Part shown: one piece after another, positions 63,033 through 64,000 of the stretch
How the letters are laid out: the number at the start of each line of letters is the position of its first letter
How positions within the stretch are numbered: the first letter of the stretch is position 1
DNA from: Microbacterium psychrotolerans
GTDB taxonomy: Bacteria; Actinomycetota; Actinomycetes; Actinomycetales; Microbacteriaceae
Assembly (NCBI RefSeq): GCF_031085295.1
Contig: NZ_JAVFWO010000002.1
Location: 620,001-684,000 of the forward strand
Direction of reading: 5' to 3'
DNA length: 64,000 nt
Translations under genes and position numbers: made by a program
Notes under the pieces: generated by a model
Databases searched by the model: none
Told to the model about the DNA's origin: nothing
What the model saw: the letters and a program-made list of their open reading frames with translations, nothing else

Positions 63033-64000
63033 CTAGGCGGTGCCGTCGGGCTCGCCCGCGCGTCCCGCCGCCTGACGAGCGCCCTCCGCAGCGCGCTCGG
63101 CCTCGCGGACGCGCTTGCGCAGATTCTTGTCGGTGATCTGCCGGTCGCCGACCGCCCCGGGCGTCCACAGCTCGACGTCCTCGTCCCCGTAACTGGACTT
63201 CGAAGCCCGCCGCTTGACCTCCGGTGCGACGGCCCCCGGTGCGAGGCGGCGCGCCCAGATCAGGAAGCCGGTGTGGGCGACCATGCGGTGGTCCGGACGC
63301 ACGGCCAGCCCTTCGACGTGCCAGCCCCGCACCATCGTCTCGTTCGCGTCGGGCTCGGTGAACAGCCCGGTGCCGCGGATGTACTCCGCGACGCGGCTCA
63401 GCTGGGTCGCGGTCGCGACGTAGCAGACGACCACGCCACCGGGCGTGAGCGCCTCGGCGACCACGTCGATGCACTCCCACGGGGCCAGCATGTCGAGGAC
63501 GACGCGATCGACGGATGCGGGTGCCACCGTCTCGGTGAGCTCCTCGGCGAGATCGCCGACGACCACATCCCAGTTGGCGGGGACCTCGCCGATGAAGGTC
63601 TCGACGTTCGCGCGGGCGACCGCGGCGAAGTCGTCACGACGCTCGAACGACACCAGGCGCCCGTGGTCGCCGATCGCGCGGAGGAGCCACAGCGACAGCG
63701 CTCCCGATCCGACCCCGGCTTCCACCACCGTGGCACCCGGGAAGATGTCGGCCTCGGCGAGGATCTGGGCGGCGTCCTTCGGGTAGACGATGGCGGCGCC
63801 GCGCGGCATCGACATCACGAAGTCCCGTAGCAGCGGGCGCAGGGCGAGGTACTCGTGGCCGCCGCTGTTGGCCACGACCGACCCGTCCGGCTGGCCGATG
63901 AGCTGCGTGTGCTTGAGGACGCCGTGATGCGTGTGCAGTTCGCCGTCCGCGCGCAGCGTGATGGTGTGGAGCCGACCCTTGGGGCCGGTGAGCTGGACGC
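63033..64000 (-). CDS. trmI: tRNA (adenine-58-N1)-methyltransferase (5' end outside window)
   Basis: TrmI makes m1A58 in the T-loop of tRNA. At least 322 residues are visible; the start lies past 64000. Signature parts are VQLTGPKGRLHTITLRADGE (N-terminal beta domain), the SAM site DIFPGATVVEAGVGSGALSLWLL, VSFERRDDFAAVARANVE, VVGDLAEEL and DRVVLDMLAPWECIDVV. A charged C-terminal tail (RKRVREAERAAEGARQ) follows. In M. tuberculosis trmI is followed by the mpa-dop-pup-prcBA region; here FKBP follows directly. Confidence 0.94.
   Translation of the reverse strand, partial: VQLTGPKGRLHTITLRADGELHTHHGVLKHTQLIGQPDGSVVANSGGHEYLALRPLLRDFVMSMPRGAAIVYPKDAAQILAEADIFPGATVVEAGVGSGALSLWLLRAIGDHGRLVSFERRDDFAAVARANVETFIGEVPANWDVVVGDLAEELTETVAPASVDRVVLDMLAPWECIDVVAEALTPGGVVVCYVATATQLSRVAEYIRGTGLFTEPDANETMVRGWHVEGLAVRPDHRMVAHTGFLIWARRLAPGAVAPEVKRRASKSSYGDEDVELWTPGAVGDRQITDKNLRKRVREAERAAEGARQAAGRAGEPDGTA

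Overview
The window is a high-GC actinobacterial chromosome segment. It most likely comes from a Microbacterium or close Microbacteriaceae relative. The evidence is an mIHF-guanylate kinase fusion, the his/trp/lgt/gltBD/pyk order, an HGxxPAAW-type small membrane protein between the trp genes, pafBC-tatAC-helY-lnt near rbpA, DUF6458 and DUF6510 proteins, many leaderless TANNNT-N6-GTG starts, and very frequent GGATGCC/GGCATCC words. Nothing looks plasmid- or phage-derived: I see no transposase, integrase or CRISPR array. Genes are packed tightly, often with ATGA or GTGA overlaps, and no gap without a gene exceeds about 215 bp.

Layout. 1-6.9 kb: housekeeping run gmk (5' end cut), rpoZ, metK, priA, fmt, rsmB. 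6.9-9.4 kb: a glutaminase-STAS gene on the opposite strand, then rpe and a small membrane protein. 9.4-16.6 kb: hisE-hisG-hisF-hisI, a Trp-associated membrane protein, the HGxxPAAW protein, trpC-trpB-trpA and lgt. 16.7-24.7 kb: gltB-gltD, pyk with a strong terminator, and a PLDc_N/SHOCT membrane protein. 24.8-28.3 kb: a PadR-controlled ABC exporter cassette facing a membrane-anchored putative zinc peptidase. Around 28.3 kb: tRNA-Leu(CAA). 28.4-34 kb: an ANTAR response regulator, a hotdog thioesterase, polA and a DUF885 protein.

34-49 kb is the accessory part. It holds a phosphoribosyltransferase, a luciferase-like oxidoreductase, a NiaP-like MFS carrier, a GDSL hydrolase, a RibD-like reductase, an ArsR-SRPBCC pair, a pseudouridine catabolism set (MFS, psuG, PfkB kinase), several single genes, and a translationally coupled molybdo-oxidoreductase / FAD reductase / DUF6510 trio. 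49-54.7 kb: an SDR-S9 peptidase pair, NfeD-SPFH-GDPD, and rbpA behind a SigR-like promoter. 54.7-64 kb, minus strand: lnt, a HelY-type helicase, tatC, tatA, pafC, pafB, a FKBP lipoprotein and trmI (5' end cut).

Functionally, most genes serve core metabolism: nucleotides, methionine/SAM, histidine and tryptophan synthesis, glutamate synthesis, glycolysis and lipoprotein maturation. The strongest leads for new biology are the GGATGCC word whose codons run against local codon preference, the Mo-enzyme trio, the divergent leaderless promoters whose -10 boxes overlap, the zinc-peptidase gene opposite the PadR cassette, and pafBC kept beside trmI with no pup/proteasome genes between.
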